Origin: an uncultured Bacteroidaceae bacterium
GTDB lineage: Bacteria; Bacteroidota; Bacteroidia; Bacteroidales; Bacteroidaceae
Reading direction: 5' to 3'
DNA: 63,493 bases
Assembly: GCA_939800445.1 (NCBI GenBank)
Contig: CALNGU010000003.1
Coordinates: 1 to 63,493, forward strand
Positions 37,228 through 45,923 of this stretch are shown piece after piece. Made by a program: the position numbers and the translations under genes. The notes beneath the pieces are model-generated. The model was not told where the DNA came from and ran no database searches. It worked only from the letters and a program-made list of their open reading frames with translations. Each line of letters starts with the position of its first letter. Position 1 is the first letter of the stretch.

Positions 37228-37254
37228 AAGCCGCCAGTCAAGGCTGGCGGCTTT
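37228..37254 (+). terminator. Intra-operon hairpin between the first and second secreted-protein genes
   Basis: A perfect 10-bp stem AAGCCGCCAG (37228-37237) with its complement (37244-37253) and a 6-nt loop, followed by only TTT. It lies in the 58-bp gap, so it may attenuate transcription or stabilise the upstream message rather than end the operon. Confidence 0.6.
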
Positions 37255-37273
37255 AACTATAAAAACGATAATA

Positions 37274-39472
37274 ATGAAAAAGATAAATTATCTCAAGCAA
37301 TTATACCTGCTGTTCGGCTTGGCGGCAATCCCAGCTGTGGTTGAGGCACAAACGTATGAGAGAATCTCCATGGAGGGTGTAAAACTTTTCGGGACAGTGA
37401 CCTTCGCCGAGGTAGGAGACTATGGATATATCAATCCCGGCTTGTTTGAATTCCCTTATGAGACATCCTATCGCCCGGCGACCGATGGGCAGCCGTTGTT
37501 TGGAGGCTATTTCGCAGGTGGAAGTACCTATCATGATGGCAAAATATACTGCAACGCGTATGACGACAGCGGCAACGTGCAGGAAGTGAAGCCTAAGTGG
37601 CAGATCTATGATGCAAAGACTTACGAATTGCTGTATGAGAGGGAGCTCAGTGACTATTGCAGGAACACGACCAACTCATTGGCCTATGACCCGACGACGG
37701 ACAAGATATATGGTTTTGTAGTCGATTATTTCGACACACGCCTCGTCGAGATAGCCCCCGAGACCGGTGAGATGACGCAAGTGGGGGAAGTCCTTGACCG
37801 TAATTATGATTTCCCTTGCATTGCCTGCAACAAGAATGGCCAGCTTTTTGCCGTGACCACCTACAACAACTACCAGACGGGTGAGAGCGAAGTGCAGCTT
37901 TCGAAAATCAGGAAAAGCGACGGCCGTTTTGTCAAGGTCGGGACTATCACTTGCGACAACCTGATGGGGCTTGACATTCTTGTCTATATGAACTACAAGC
38001 AATCGTTGTTTTTCAACAATGCTACGGATGAACTTTATTGGATAATGAGCAGCTCGAGCTATGAGTTGAATGCTGTTTATACTCCGCTGTTCCGCTTGAA
38101 CACCTTGACAGGCAAGGCTACGCTCATTTCCTATTTGGAAAAGGAACATCACGTCAGTGGGGCGTTCTTTGAAGAACCAGACTTTGACGTGCCTGCAATA
38201 ATTGACGGTTTCGAGTTCGTCGCTGATGCCGATGGGGCAAACGATGGTGTCTTCCATATCACACTGCCCTCTGTCACTTATGCAGGCGAGTCTTTGGCTG
38301 GAGCAACCCTTGATTTGCTTGTCGAGGAGGATGGCAAGACGTTGCTTGACACGAAGGCGGTTGCCGGTGAGGAGTATGTCTCTGACGGCATAACCTTTGC
38401 CGATGGATTCCACACGCTGTCCATCACTGTTTCCAATGAGACTGGCAACAGCCCGACCGTAGAGCGCGAGATTTATGTCGGCTATGACACTCCCAAAGCT
38501 CCGCAAAACGTTGTCTTGACCAACGATGGCCTGACCACTACGTTGACATGGGAGCCGCCGACGGAAGGTGTGAACGGCAGGCCGATAAACTCAGACAATT
38601 TCACTTACACCGTTGTCCGTTATCCGTACGAGGTGACTGTTGCCGAGGGAATAAAGGAGTGCAGCTTCACAGAAACCCATCCTGCCGAGATGACGCGCTA
38701 CATCTACACCGTCACTGCCGTTGATGGCGAGAGGGTGGGAGAGTTCAGCTATTCCAATGCTCTGATACTTGGTGAACCGCTCCGTCCGCCTTATGGAGGG
38801 GTATTCGCAGGACCTGAGGATATGTACAACTACTACACCATAATAGATAACAACAGTGATGGATTTTCTTGGGGTTTTGATTCCAACACCGCGAGTGCGG
38901 TCTACATCTATAGTCCTTTCCAGCAGGCGGATGACTGGATTATCGCGCCTCCGATAATATATGACGCTGAGACGACATACGAACTGACTTTCAAGGCATA
39001 CTCATCACTGCAAGGCTATCCCGAAGCGATGCAGATTATGCTCGGCAGGGACAGGACACCGGAAGGCATGACCCAACTCCTGCTTGACATCCCGGAAGTG
39101 CCGTGTGTTGATGAGGACAATCCGGTGCAGCAATTCAAGACTGAATTCACGACGGACGAGGAGGGCATCTATTATTATGGATTGCACGCGGTATCTCCCA
39201 AATACTGCGAATTCCTCTATGTCTTCGACATCAAGGTTTATGAGAAAGGCACAGACGCTGTGGATGAGTTGGCGGAAGAGCCGGATGTCATCGTGGTTGC
39301 CTCTGACGGCCGCCTTTGCGTGGGCAATCCCCAGAGCCTTGATGTTGAAGTCTATGATTCACGTGGAATCATGGTTCACCATTCGTCGTCAGACAATGTC
39401 GATTTGAGCCTTGACCGAGGACTTTACATAGTCAGGGCTAACGGCAAGGTGTATAAGACCATGGTTCGTTGA
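37274..39472 (+). CDS. Secreted protein with propeller-like N-terminus, FN3 and anchor J modules, T9SS C-terminus
   Basis: A 732-residue protein with a signal peptide (ending AVVEAQ). Residues 45-290 have repeated blades such as GGSTYHDGKIYCNAYDD, NSLAYDPTTDKIYGFV, IACNKNGQLFAVTTY and LFFNNATDELYWI, suggesting a beta-propeller. An FN3 domain follows (APQNVVLTNDGLTTTLTWEPP, about 410-500), then one choice-of-anchor J module (FSWGFDSN, then ADDWIIAPPIIYDAETTYELTF). The end (LDVEVYDSRGIMVHHSSS, then RGLYIVRANGKVYKTMVR) is a T9SS-type sorting domain. It is second in the operon. The ligand is unknown. Confidence 0.8.
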   Translation: MKKINYLKQLYLLFGLAAIPAVVEAQTYERISMEGVKLFGTVTFAEVGDYGYINPGLFEFPYETSYRPATDGQPLFGGYFAGGSTYHDGKIYCNAYDDSGNVQEVKPKWQIYDAKTYELLYERELSDYCRNTTNSLAYDPTTDKIYGFVVDYFDTRLVEIAPETGEMTQVGEVLDRNYDFPCIACNKNGQLFAVTTYNNYQTGESEVQLSKIRKSDGRFVKVGTITCDNLMGLDILVYMNYKQSLFFNNATDELYWIMSSSSYELNAVYTPLFRLNTLTGKATLISYLEKEHHVSGAFFEEPDFDVPAIIDGFEFVADADGANDGVFHITLPSVTYAGESLAGATLDLLVEEDGKTLLDTKAVAGEEYVSDGITFADGFHTLSITVSNETGNSPTVEREIYVGYDTPKAPQNVVLTNDGLTTTLTWEPPTEGVNGRPINSDNFTYTVVRYPYEVTVAEGIKECSFTETHPAEMTRYIYTVTAVDGERVGEFSYSNALILGEPLRPPYGGVFAGPEDMYNYYTIIDNNSDGFSWGFDSNTASAVYIYSPFQQADDWIIAPPIIYDAETTYELTFKAYSSLQGYPEAMQIMLGRDRTPEGMTQLLLDIPEVPCVDEDNPVQQFKTEFTTDEEGIYYYGLHAVSPKYCEFLYVFDIKVYEKGTDAVDELAEEPDVIVVASDGRLCVGNPQSLDVEVYDSRGIMVHHSSSDNVDLSLDRGLYIVRANGKVYKTMVR

Positions 39473-39492
39473 ACATTGCTGATTAAATCGAT

Positions 39493-41685
39493 ATGGAAAT
39501 GAAGAAATTGCCATTATTATTCTTGTTGACTGCCTTTGCCCTCACCCCAGCGTGGGGGCAAAGCAAAATGTCTCCTCTTCTGAGGCAGACCCTGCGCAAA
39601 GCGGAAACCAAGTCATCTGTGCAAGACTCGGTCTTTTCTGCGGTGAAAAAGGTGAAGGCGGGAAAGACATATATCTCTGCTTTCGTCAAGTTCAATGACG
39701 AGGCGGCGATAGACAGCCTTACCGCACACGGGGCTGTGGTCAGGACAAGGACAGCCTCGTTTGCCACAGCTTATCTACCCTTGGATGAGGCTGAGCGCAT
39801 CTCTGAACTCCGATGCGTGGATTATGTGGAGATGGGTTCTCCCGTAACAGTCCAGATGGATGAAGCCAAGAAGGCATCTAATGCCAACGACGTGCTCAAT
39901 GGCATAGGGTTGCCACAAGCTTTTGATGGTGAAGGTGTCATTGTGGGAGTCATTGACAATGGTTTTGAATTCGGGCATCCTGATTTCTACGATAAAGAGA
40001 AGTCGGAACTACGCATCCGTCGTGTCTGGAATCAGAACCTTGAAGGCAATCCTCCTGCTGGCTATGAATACGGCACTGAGTATACCACGGCCGATGGAAT
40101 CCTTGCAGCCAAGATTGACGATGCGTCGGTCGGGCATGGCACTCATGTGACAGGCATAGCTGCAGGGGCTGACGACACTGGCGGACATGACTATGCCGGT
40201 CTTGCCCAAGGTTCTGACATCGTGCTTGTGGCGATGAATGAGGGCAATATGCTGCTTGGTGACAATACGACAATCCTCGATGGCATCAACTACATCTTTG
40301 ACTATGCAGACGAGCAGGGCAAACCGTGTGTAATCAACATGAGCCTTGGTTCGTTTGTCGGTCCTCGTGACGGCACGTCCTCGTTTGACCAGATGTGTGA
40401 CGAACTCCAGGGACCGGGCCGTCTCATTGTCGGGGCTCTTGGCAATGACGGTGGGACAACTTGCCATACTTCCATGACATTTGATGCCGAGGAGGGCGAC
40501 ACGCTCAGGACGTTGTTTAAGTTCACCTATTCCTACCTGATGACCTCCTATACCGAGATCTGGGGAGATGAAGGCATGGATCTGACCATTGTCCCCGTGA
40601 CAGTTGACAGGATGACGGGCAAGGTCGACGCACGCCTCAATCCATTCACCATCGCGCCGGGCGGGACAGGCAGCGAAACCGAGTATGCGTTTGACGGCAT
40701 TGACGGCTCGCTGGTAGTCTCATCTGAAATTAATCCCTTGAATGGCAAGCCGCATCTGAGCCTCGCCGCATCATTCATGAACGACGACAGACGTTACATC
40801 GGCTTCATGGTGACATCGACGGCGGCAGGGACAGTCCATGCTTGGGCTGACAATGTTTATAGCTCTTTTGACAACTATGATGTCGATGGCTTTGCCGCAG
40901 GTGACGACACTTACACCGCCGGTGAGATTGGCGGGACAGGCGAGCGGATAATCTCGGTCGGTGCCTATGTCACTCGTGACCACTACGAGGAATATGGCAT
41001 CTACCACCCGTCAGGTGAAAAGCTTGGCGCGATAGCTTCGTTCACGAGCAAAGGGCCTACCGCCGACGGCAGGTTGAAGCCTGATGTCTGCGCACCTGGC
41101 ACCTACATCGTGTCATCCATATCACGCTATGCGACCACCACGCCAAGGGCTCAGAAAGTCACATGGAACGGCGAATCCTACTACTACGGCTTTATGCAAG
41201 GCACATCGATGGCGACCCCGTTTGTGACGGGTGCCATGGCGTTGTGGTTGCAAGTTTGCCCCGACCTTACGCCGGAGAAGGCAAAGGAAATCATGCGCAC
41301 GACCGCCATCAACGACAATTTCACTGGCGACGTGAGGGCTGACGGTGACTATGCATGGGGCTACGGCAAACTTGACGTGCTCGCCGGCATCAAGGAGTGC
41401 ATCAAGTCGTCGGGCATCGACGGCGGCGAAACGTTGATTGACGTTCCATTCGTTGTCCGCGACGAAGCTGGTGCGGTTTCATTGCTGTTCGCACGTGATT
41501 TGACTGACGCAGCATTGACCGTCACGTCCGTTGACGGCAAGGTTGTCAAGGCTGACACCGGCCGCAACTTCGCAGCAGGCGAAGAGGTGCGTCTCATGGC
41601 AGACGGCTATGCGCCTGGCATATATCTTGTCACCATCCTTTCTCCGGATGGCGGACGGCACACAGAGAAGATAATCATTGACTAA
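39493..41685 (+). CDS. Secreted subtilisin-like serine protease (S8) with T9SS C-terminus
   Basis: A 730-residue exported protease. The signal peptide (residues 1-23, ALTPAWG) and a propeptide-like stretch are followed by the S8 catalytic domain with all three residues: Asp155 in VGVIDNGFEFGHPDF, His215 in VGHGTHVTGIAAG and Ser572 in GTSMATPFVTGAMAL. An insert of about 200 residues (about 310-500) splits the His and Ser parts, as in many Bacteroidota subtilases. The C-terminus (LTVTSVDGKVVKAD, then APGIYLVTIL, then TEKIIID) is a T9SS-type sorting domain. It is third in the operon. It may process the adhesin-like partners or host protein; both are inferences. Confidence 0.9.
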   Translation: MEMKKLPLLFLLTAFALTPAWGQSKMSPLLRQTLRKAETKSSVQDSVFSAVKKVKAGKTYISAFVKFNDEAAIDSLTAHGAVVRTRTASFATAYLPLDEAERISELRCVDYVEMGSPVTVQMDEAKKASNANDVLNGIGLPQAFDGEGVIVGVIDNGFEFGHPDFYDKEKSELRIRRVWNQNLEGNPPAGYEYGTEYTTADGILAAKIDDASVGHGTHVTGIAAGADDTGGHDYAGLAQGSDIVLVAMNEGNMLLGDNTTILDGINYIFDYADEQGKPCVINMSLGSFVGPRDGTSSFDQMCDELQGPGRLIVGALGNDGGTTCHTSMTFDAEEGDTLRTLFKFTYSYLMTSYTEIWGDEGMDLTIVPVTVDRMTGKVDARLNPFTIAPGGTGSETEYAFDGIDGSLVVSSEINPLNGKPHLSLAASFMNDDRRYIGFMVTSTAAGTVHAWADNVYSSFDNYDVDGFAAGDDTYTAGEIGGTGERIISVGAYVTRDHYEEYGIYHPSGEKLGAIASFTSKGPTADGRLKPDVCAPGTYIVSSISRYATTTPRAQKVTWNGESYYYGFMQGTSMATPFVTGAMALWLQVCPDLTPEKAKEIMRTTAINDNFTGDVRADGDYAWGYGKLDVLAGIKECIKSSGIDGGETLIDVPFVVRDEAGAVSLLFARDLTDAALTVTSVDGKVVKADTGRNFAAGEEVRLMADGYAPGIYLVTILSPDGGRHTEKIIID

Positions 41686-41701
41686 CAACTAAGAGAATAA
41701 A

Positions 41702-42841
41702 ATGAAAAAACTACTCACAGTCGCGGCATCACTGGCCGCTGCGGTCATGGCATTTGCCCAGGACGCGACGACTGTCCCTGCGAGGGAAGAGATGACAGGT
41801 GATTTCATAATCATCAATTCACAGGTCTACAATGATGTCGAGGGCATTTCTGATATGCGCCCGATGACCATCACCGACAGGGGCGACTCGCTCGTCATTT
41901 CCAATATGTATATGCGTGGTTGCCTCGATGTCAAGGCGGACTATGACGAGGAGAACGGCAGCCTGACCATTCCGTCGGGCGTGTTAATCTACCACATCGA
42001 GAACATCGTCTACTACCTCTACCAATGGAATGACGACCAGGAGATGGTCAACCCGCGCCCCATCACCTACAAGTATGCCGGCAACGGCGAGTGGCGCACC
42101 GATGCCACGCTCATGCTCATGGTGGGATATGAGGAAGGCGACCTCCAGCCCAGCTATTTCGCCCAAGGCTCTGAGATAGTCAAGGCGAATGGCACGGCCG
42201 AGAATGTCTCGTTTGCCGCCAGCGGTCTCGACCGCTACGACGAGTCGCGTCCGTGCCTGGTGCGCATAGACGACCCGGTGATCACCATCTACAACTTCCT
42301 CCAGGCCGACCAATTCGGCTACGGGTGCATGGCTCAGGGCGTGATTGACAACTCGCGTAGCAACGCCATCTTCGTGACATCCGTCGTGGGGCAGGCCAAT
42401 GACGGGACCTACCGCATCCTGGCTGGATGCGAGCTCAACGAGGACGGCAACCTCCCGACCGGCATCAGCCATGCGGGCGAGAGGCATGAGGGCTACACCT
42501 ATGCCGCCATAGACCTTGAGAACGGCACGATAGACTTTGAGCCGATGGCCATCTGGGCAGGCATCTATGACAGCACGACCGGCTCGTTGGACATAGACCC
42601 CAACTCGGTCTTCGAGACAGTGGCGACGGCACGCGTCACCTATGACCCGTCCAGGACCACCGCATCGTCCGTCACCGAGACAGTAGCCGACGGCGCGGGC
42701 AGTGCCGAGGCGGTGCGCACCGACTACTATCGTATCGACGGCACGATGACAGACCAGCCGCGTGACGGCGAGCTTGTCATCAAGCGCACTCAGTACAAGG
42801 ACGGCAGTGCCAAGAGCGAAAAGATGATTTGGCGCGACTGA
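41702..42841 (+). CDS. Secreted protein of unknown function, last gene of the subtilase operon
   Basis: A 379-residue protein with a clear signal peptide (MKKLLTVAASLAAAVMAFAQ). The mature part is rich in Asp, Tyr and short strands (YNDVEGISDMRPMTITDRGDSLVISNMYM, GCLDVKADYDEENGSLTIPSG) in the style of calycin-like or lipocalin-like proteins seen in this order. The C-terminus TDYYRIDGTMTDQPRDGELVIKRTQ and following resembles the short YDLxG-type ends of T9SS or related surface proteins. It follows the subtilase by 16 bp. It could be a protease inhibitor, chaperone or ligand-binding partner; nothing in the sequence decides this. Confidence 0.72.
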   Translation: MKKLLTVAASLAAAVMAFAQDATTVPAREEMTGDFIIINSQVYNDVEGISDMRPMTITDRGDSLVISNMYMRGCLDVKADYDEENGSLTIPSGVLIYHIENIVYYLYQWNDDQEMVNPRPITYKYAGNGEWRTDATLMLMVGYEEGDLQPSYFAQGSEIVKANGTAENVSFAASGLDRYDESRPCLVRIDDPVITIYNFLQADQFGYGCMAQGVIDNSRSNAIFVTSVVGQANDGTYRILAGCELNEDGNLPTGISHAGERHEGYTYAAIDLENGTIDFEPMAIWAGIYDSTTGSLDIDPNSVFETVATARVTYDPSRTTASSVTETVADGAGSAEAVRTDYYRIDGTMTDQPRDGELVIKRTQYKDGSAKSEKMIWRD

Positions 42842-42961
42842 CCTTCGTCAATCCAGACAGTTGGCGGGGCGTGGCACGGTGTGCCGCGCCCCGTTTCGCA
42901 TGGTGCTTGGAGTGTCGGGGCAAGTCTTTGCAGTGCAGCCTCTTGCCCATCCATGAAAAAG

Positions 42962-43036
42962 GGGTTGCCCACTTTGCTCAAATGGGTAACCCTTTTTTAT
43001 GAAGTGGGTAACTGACTTAGGCAAAGTGGGTGACCC
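42962..43036. repeat. Family C intergenic element, copy C2
   Basis: Four GGGTAACCC-type cores are centred at 42966, 42988, 43010 and 43032, exactly 22 bp apart. Linkers (ACTTTGCTCAA, ACTTAGGCAAA) resemble those of C1. It is followed at the same 43-bp offset by family D cores, so C2-D3 is the mirror arrangement of D2-C1. Confidence 0.78.
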
Positions 43037-43069
43037 ATTTTCGTGTGCAGGGTGTGCCGCCGTCACGGG

Positions 43070-43168
43070 ACGTGCTTTGCCGGCGGAAATGGCATACAAT
43101 GCTCCTTGCCATGGCATCGCACCTCATCGCTCACGGCGTGCGGTGCTGTTGCCCGTGGCGTGCGGTGT
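43070..43168. repeat. Family D intergenic element, copy D3
   Basis: Cores are centred at 43075 (weak, ACGTGCTTTGC), 43097 (GCATACAATGC), 43119, 43141 (GCGTGCGGTGC) and 43163 (GCGTGCGGTGT), spaced exactly 22 bp. Sequence drift is larger than in D1, but the spacing holds. It lies in the gap between the converging secreted-protein operon and asnS. Confidence 0.65.
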
Positions 43169-43192
43169 CACAGCCACTGGTGCATAATGAAA

Positions 43193-43219
43193 CAGGGGGC
43201 GGCGGTCGGCCGTCCCCTG
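43193..43219 (-). terminator. Possible terminator after asnS
   Basis: An imperfect GC-rich hairpin (CAGGGG at 43193-43198 pairing with CCCCTG at 43214-43219, plus inner CGG/CCG). Read leftward it is followed by TTTC. The T-run is weak. Confidence 0.4.
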
Positions 43220-43251
43220 CGTCGTGTGGGATGATTCATGCGTGAATGTGG

Positions 43252-44658
43252 TCAGAACTCGGCGTTCTTCGGCGTGCGGGGGAACGGGATGACGTCCCTG
43301 ATGTTGGCCATGCCGGTGACGAAGAGCAGCAGACGCTCGAAGCCGAGGCCAAAGCCCGAGTGGGGGCAGGTGCCAAAGCGGCGTGTGTCGAGATACCACC
43401 ACATATCCTTCATCGGGATGCCAAGCTCCTTGATGCGGGCGAGCAGCTTGTCGTAGTCGGCTTCACGCTCCGACCCGCCGATGATTTCGCCGATTTTGGG
43501 GAAGAGGACATCCATGGCGCGGACGGTCTTGCCGTCCTCGTTTTGCTTCATGTAGAACGCCTTTATCTCCTTCGGGTAGTCGGTCAGGATGACGGGACGC
43601 TTGAAGTGGTCCTCGACGAGGAAACGCTCGTGCTCGGATGCCAGATCCATGCCCCAGAAGACGGGGAACTCGAATTTATGGCCGTCGGCGACCGCCTGTT
43701 CGAGTATCTTGACCCCTTCGGTGTACTTCAGACGCACGAAGTCGCCTTCAAGCACGCTTTCGAGGCGGGCGATGAGGCTCTTGTCAAACATATCGTTGAG
43801 GAACTGCACGTCGTCGCGGCAGTTGTCCAGGGCCCACCGCACGCAGTGCTTGATGAATGCCTCGGCCAGGTCCATGTTGTCGTATATGTCGTTGAAAGCC
43901 ACTTCCGGCTCGACCATCCAGAACTCTGCAAGGTGTCGAGGAGTGTTGGAATTTTCCGCCCTGAACGTCGGGCCGAAAGTGTATATCGCGCCGAGCGCCG
44001 TGGCCGCCAGTTCGCCTTCGAGCTGGCCGGAAACGGTGAGGCTTGTCGGTTTTCCGAAGAAGTCGTTGTCATAATCGACCGTGCCGTCCTCGGCTTTGCG
44101 CGGCACGTTGGCGAGGTCCATTGTCGTGACTTGGAACATCTGTCCCGCCCCCTCGCAGTCGGATGCCGTGATGATGGGGGTGTGGAAGTAGTAGAAGCCA
44201 CGGTCGTGGAAGAATTTGTGGATGGCTATGGCCATGTTGTGACGGATGCGGAACACTGCGCCGAAAGTGTTGGTCCTGGGGCGCAGGTGTGCCACCTCGC
44301 GGAGGAATTCGAGCGAGTGTCCTTTCTTCTGCAAGGGGTATTCGTTGCCGCACAGCCCGAGGATTTCTATCTCGCGGGCTTGCAGTTCGACCTTCTGTCC
44401 GCTGCCAACCGACGCGGTGAGCGTGCCGTTGACGCTGAGGCACGCGCCAGTGGTGATCTGGCGCAGCATCTCGTCGTCGAAGTTTGCCACGTCAACGACG
44501 ATTTGCACGTTGTTGATGGTCGAGCCGTCGTTGAGCGCGACGAATGCGACTTGCTTGCTGCCGCGTTTTGTCCTGACCCAACCTTTGACGTTGACCGTTG
44601 TGCCGAAATCCTCCCTCTTAAGGAGGTCGGCTATCCTTGTTCTGGCAATTCTTTCCAT
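43252..44658 (-). CDS. asnS: Asparaginyl-tRNA synthetase
   Basis: A 468-residue class II aminoacyl-tRNA synthetase that charges tRNA-Asn. The N-terminal OB-fold anticodon-binding domain reads [33 protein letters not shown]. The catalytic domain has [28 protein letters not shown] (motif 1), [21 protein letters not shown] (motif 2) and [29 protein letters not shown] (motif 3). Ending in FPRTP is characteristic of AsnRS. ATG at 44656-44658 starts the conserved [14 protein letters not shown]; the longer in-frame start is in the upstream intergenic region. It is last of the leftward purB-pseudouridine synthase-asnS set. Confidence 0.95.
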   Translation of the reverse strand: MERIARTRIADLLKREDFGTTVNVKGWVRTKRGSKQVAFVALNDGSTINNVQIVVDVANFDDEMLRQITTGACLSVNGTLTASVGSGQKVELQAREIEILGLCGNEYPLQKKGHSLEFLREVAHLRPRTNTFGAVFRIRHNMAIAIHKFFHDRGFYYFHTPIITASDCEGAGQMFQVTTMDLANVPRKAEDGTVDYDNDFFGKPTSLTVSGQLEGELAATALGAIYTFGPTFRAENSNTPRHLAEFWMVEPEVAFNDIYDNMDLAEAFIKHCVRWALDNCRDDVQFLNDMFDKSLIARLESVLEGDFVRLKYTEGVKILEQAVADGHKFEFPVFWGMDLASEHERFLVEDHFKRPVILTDYPKEIKAFYMKQNEDGKTVRAMDVLFPKIGEIIGGSEREADYDKLLARIKELGIPMKDMWWYLDTRRFGTCPHSGFGLGFERLLLFVTGMANIRDVIPFPRTPKNAEF

Positions 44659-44707
44659 ATTAGATTGTTTGTTGGTTTGGTCGTTTGTTGTCGTTTTTTC
44701 TTCCTGC

Positions 44708-45871
44708 TCAGAATGCGCCCATACGGAGCATATTGACTTCCTGCTCCGTGAGGTAACGCCAGTCGCCTCGTCTGACACCTTTCTTGGTCAGCCCGGCAAA
44801 CATTGTGCGGTCGAGTTGTTTGACCCTGTAGCCCAGTGACTCGAAGATGCGGCGCACGATGCGGTTCTTGCCTGAGTGTATCTCGATGCCGACTTTCGCC
44901 TTGTCGTCAGGGTCGATGTAGGCTATGTCGTCAGCCTTTATCTCACCGTCCTCGAGCGTGATGCCGTTCATGATTTTGTTGATGTCATCCTTCGTGACGT
45001 TTTTGTCGAGTGTCACGGCGTAGACTTTCTTTTTCAGGTATTTGGGGTGCGTCAGTTTCGATGCCAGCTCGCCGTCGTTGGTGAGCAGGATCACGCCCGT
45101 GGTGTTGCGGTCAAGCCTGCCGACGGGGTAGACTCTCTCCGAGCAAGCACCTTCGATGCAGTCGAGCACTGTCTTCCTCTCTTGCGGGTCGTCAGATGTC
45201 GTGACGCAATCTTTGGGTTTGTTCAGCAGGATGTAGACTTTCTTCTCCATCTTGACCGGCTGGTCGTGGAACTTCACCTCGTCGCTTCTCAAGACTTTCG
45301 TGCCAAGCTCGGTGACGACCTTGCCGTTGACGGTGACGACGCCGGCGGTTATGTAGTCGTCGGCTTCACGGCGGGAGCATATCCCTGCGTTGGCGAGGAA
45401 TTTATTTAAGCGCACCGGGGCTTTCGGGTCAAAATTAGCCTCCTTGTATGCGAGTTGTTTCTTCTTGCTGTATTTAGCATTGGGGTCATAGTCACTCGTG
45501 CGTGGACGGTAGGGCCTGCGCTCGTAACCGTCGCGGTCGTAGCTCCTCCTCTCGCCGCCGCGTGAATAGTCGTCACGCTGGTGGCTGCGCCTGTAGCTGA
45601 ATGGCTGTTCGTCGTCTTCGCGGTTGCGGTTGAATCCTCCCCCGCGATTGTAGCCGCCCCTGTCAAACCGTCTCTCGCGCCAGCCGTCCTGGCTGTCGCG
45701 GTCTCTGCCTTGCCTGTCTCCCGACGTGCGGCGTTCCCCGTAGCGTGGACGTTGCGCGTCCCGGTCATCGCGGCTGTAGTTGCGCCTCTCGAAGCGCGGG
45801 CGTTGCACGTCACTGTCCTCACGGGAGACTCTCCCCCATGGGCTGTTCTTTCTGTTTTCTCTGTCGTTCAT
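44708..45871 (-). CDS. rRNA pseudouridine synthase (RluB/RsuA family) with long Arg/Gly/Asp/Tyr-rich N-terminal extension
   Basis: A 387-residue protein. The first 130 residues are a low-complexity, highly charged tract of RRDD, RGGY and RDRDS-type repeats, without fold-like hydrophobics. An S4 RNA-binding domain ([25 protein letters not shown]) and the pseudouridine synthase core follow. The catalytic Asp is in [20 protein letters not shown], with [14 protein letters not shown] before it. The C-terminus has [22 protein letters not shown]. It makes pseudouridine in rRNA. RGG-like extensions are common in Bacteroidota homologues and probably add RNA affinity. It ends 49 bp before asnS. Confidence 0.9.
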   Translation of the reverse strand: MNDRENRKNSPWGRVSREDSDVQRPRFERRNYSRDDRDAQRPRYGERRTSGDRQGRDRDSQDGWRERRFDRGGYNRGGGFNRNREDDEQPFSYRRSHQRDDYSRGGERRSYDRDGYERRPYRPRTSDYDPNAKYSKKKQLAYKEANFDPKAPVRLNKFLANAGICSRREADDYITAGVVTVNGKVVTELGTKVLRSDEVKFHDQPVKMEKKVYILLNKPKDCVTTSDDPQERKTVLDCIEGACSERVYPVGRLDRNTTGVILLTNDGELASKLTHPKYLKKKVYAVTLDKNVTKDDINKIMNGITLEDGEIKADDIAYIDPDDKAKVGIEIHSGKNRIVRRIFESLGYRVKQLDRTMFAGLTKKGVRRGDWRYLTEQEVNMLRMGAF

Positions 45872-45923
45872 AACTAAATTGTTTGTGTGTAGGGTAAAGG
45901 TCTCACGACCTGTGGTAGTCTTG

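Noticed and set aside
43246..44736. 496-residue plus-strand frame opposite asnS
   Set aside because: asnS on the minus strand has every class II motif; this is its antisense shadow.
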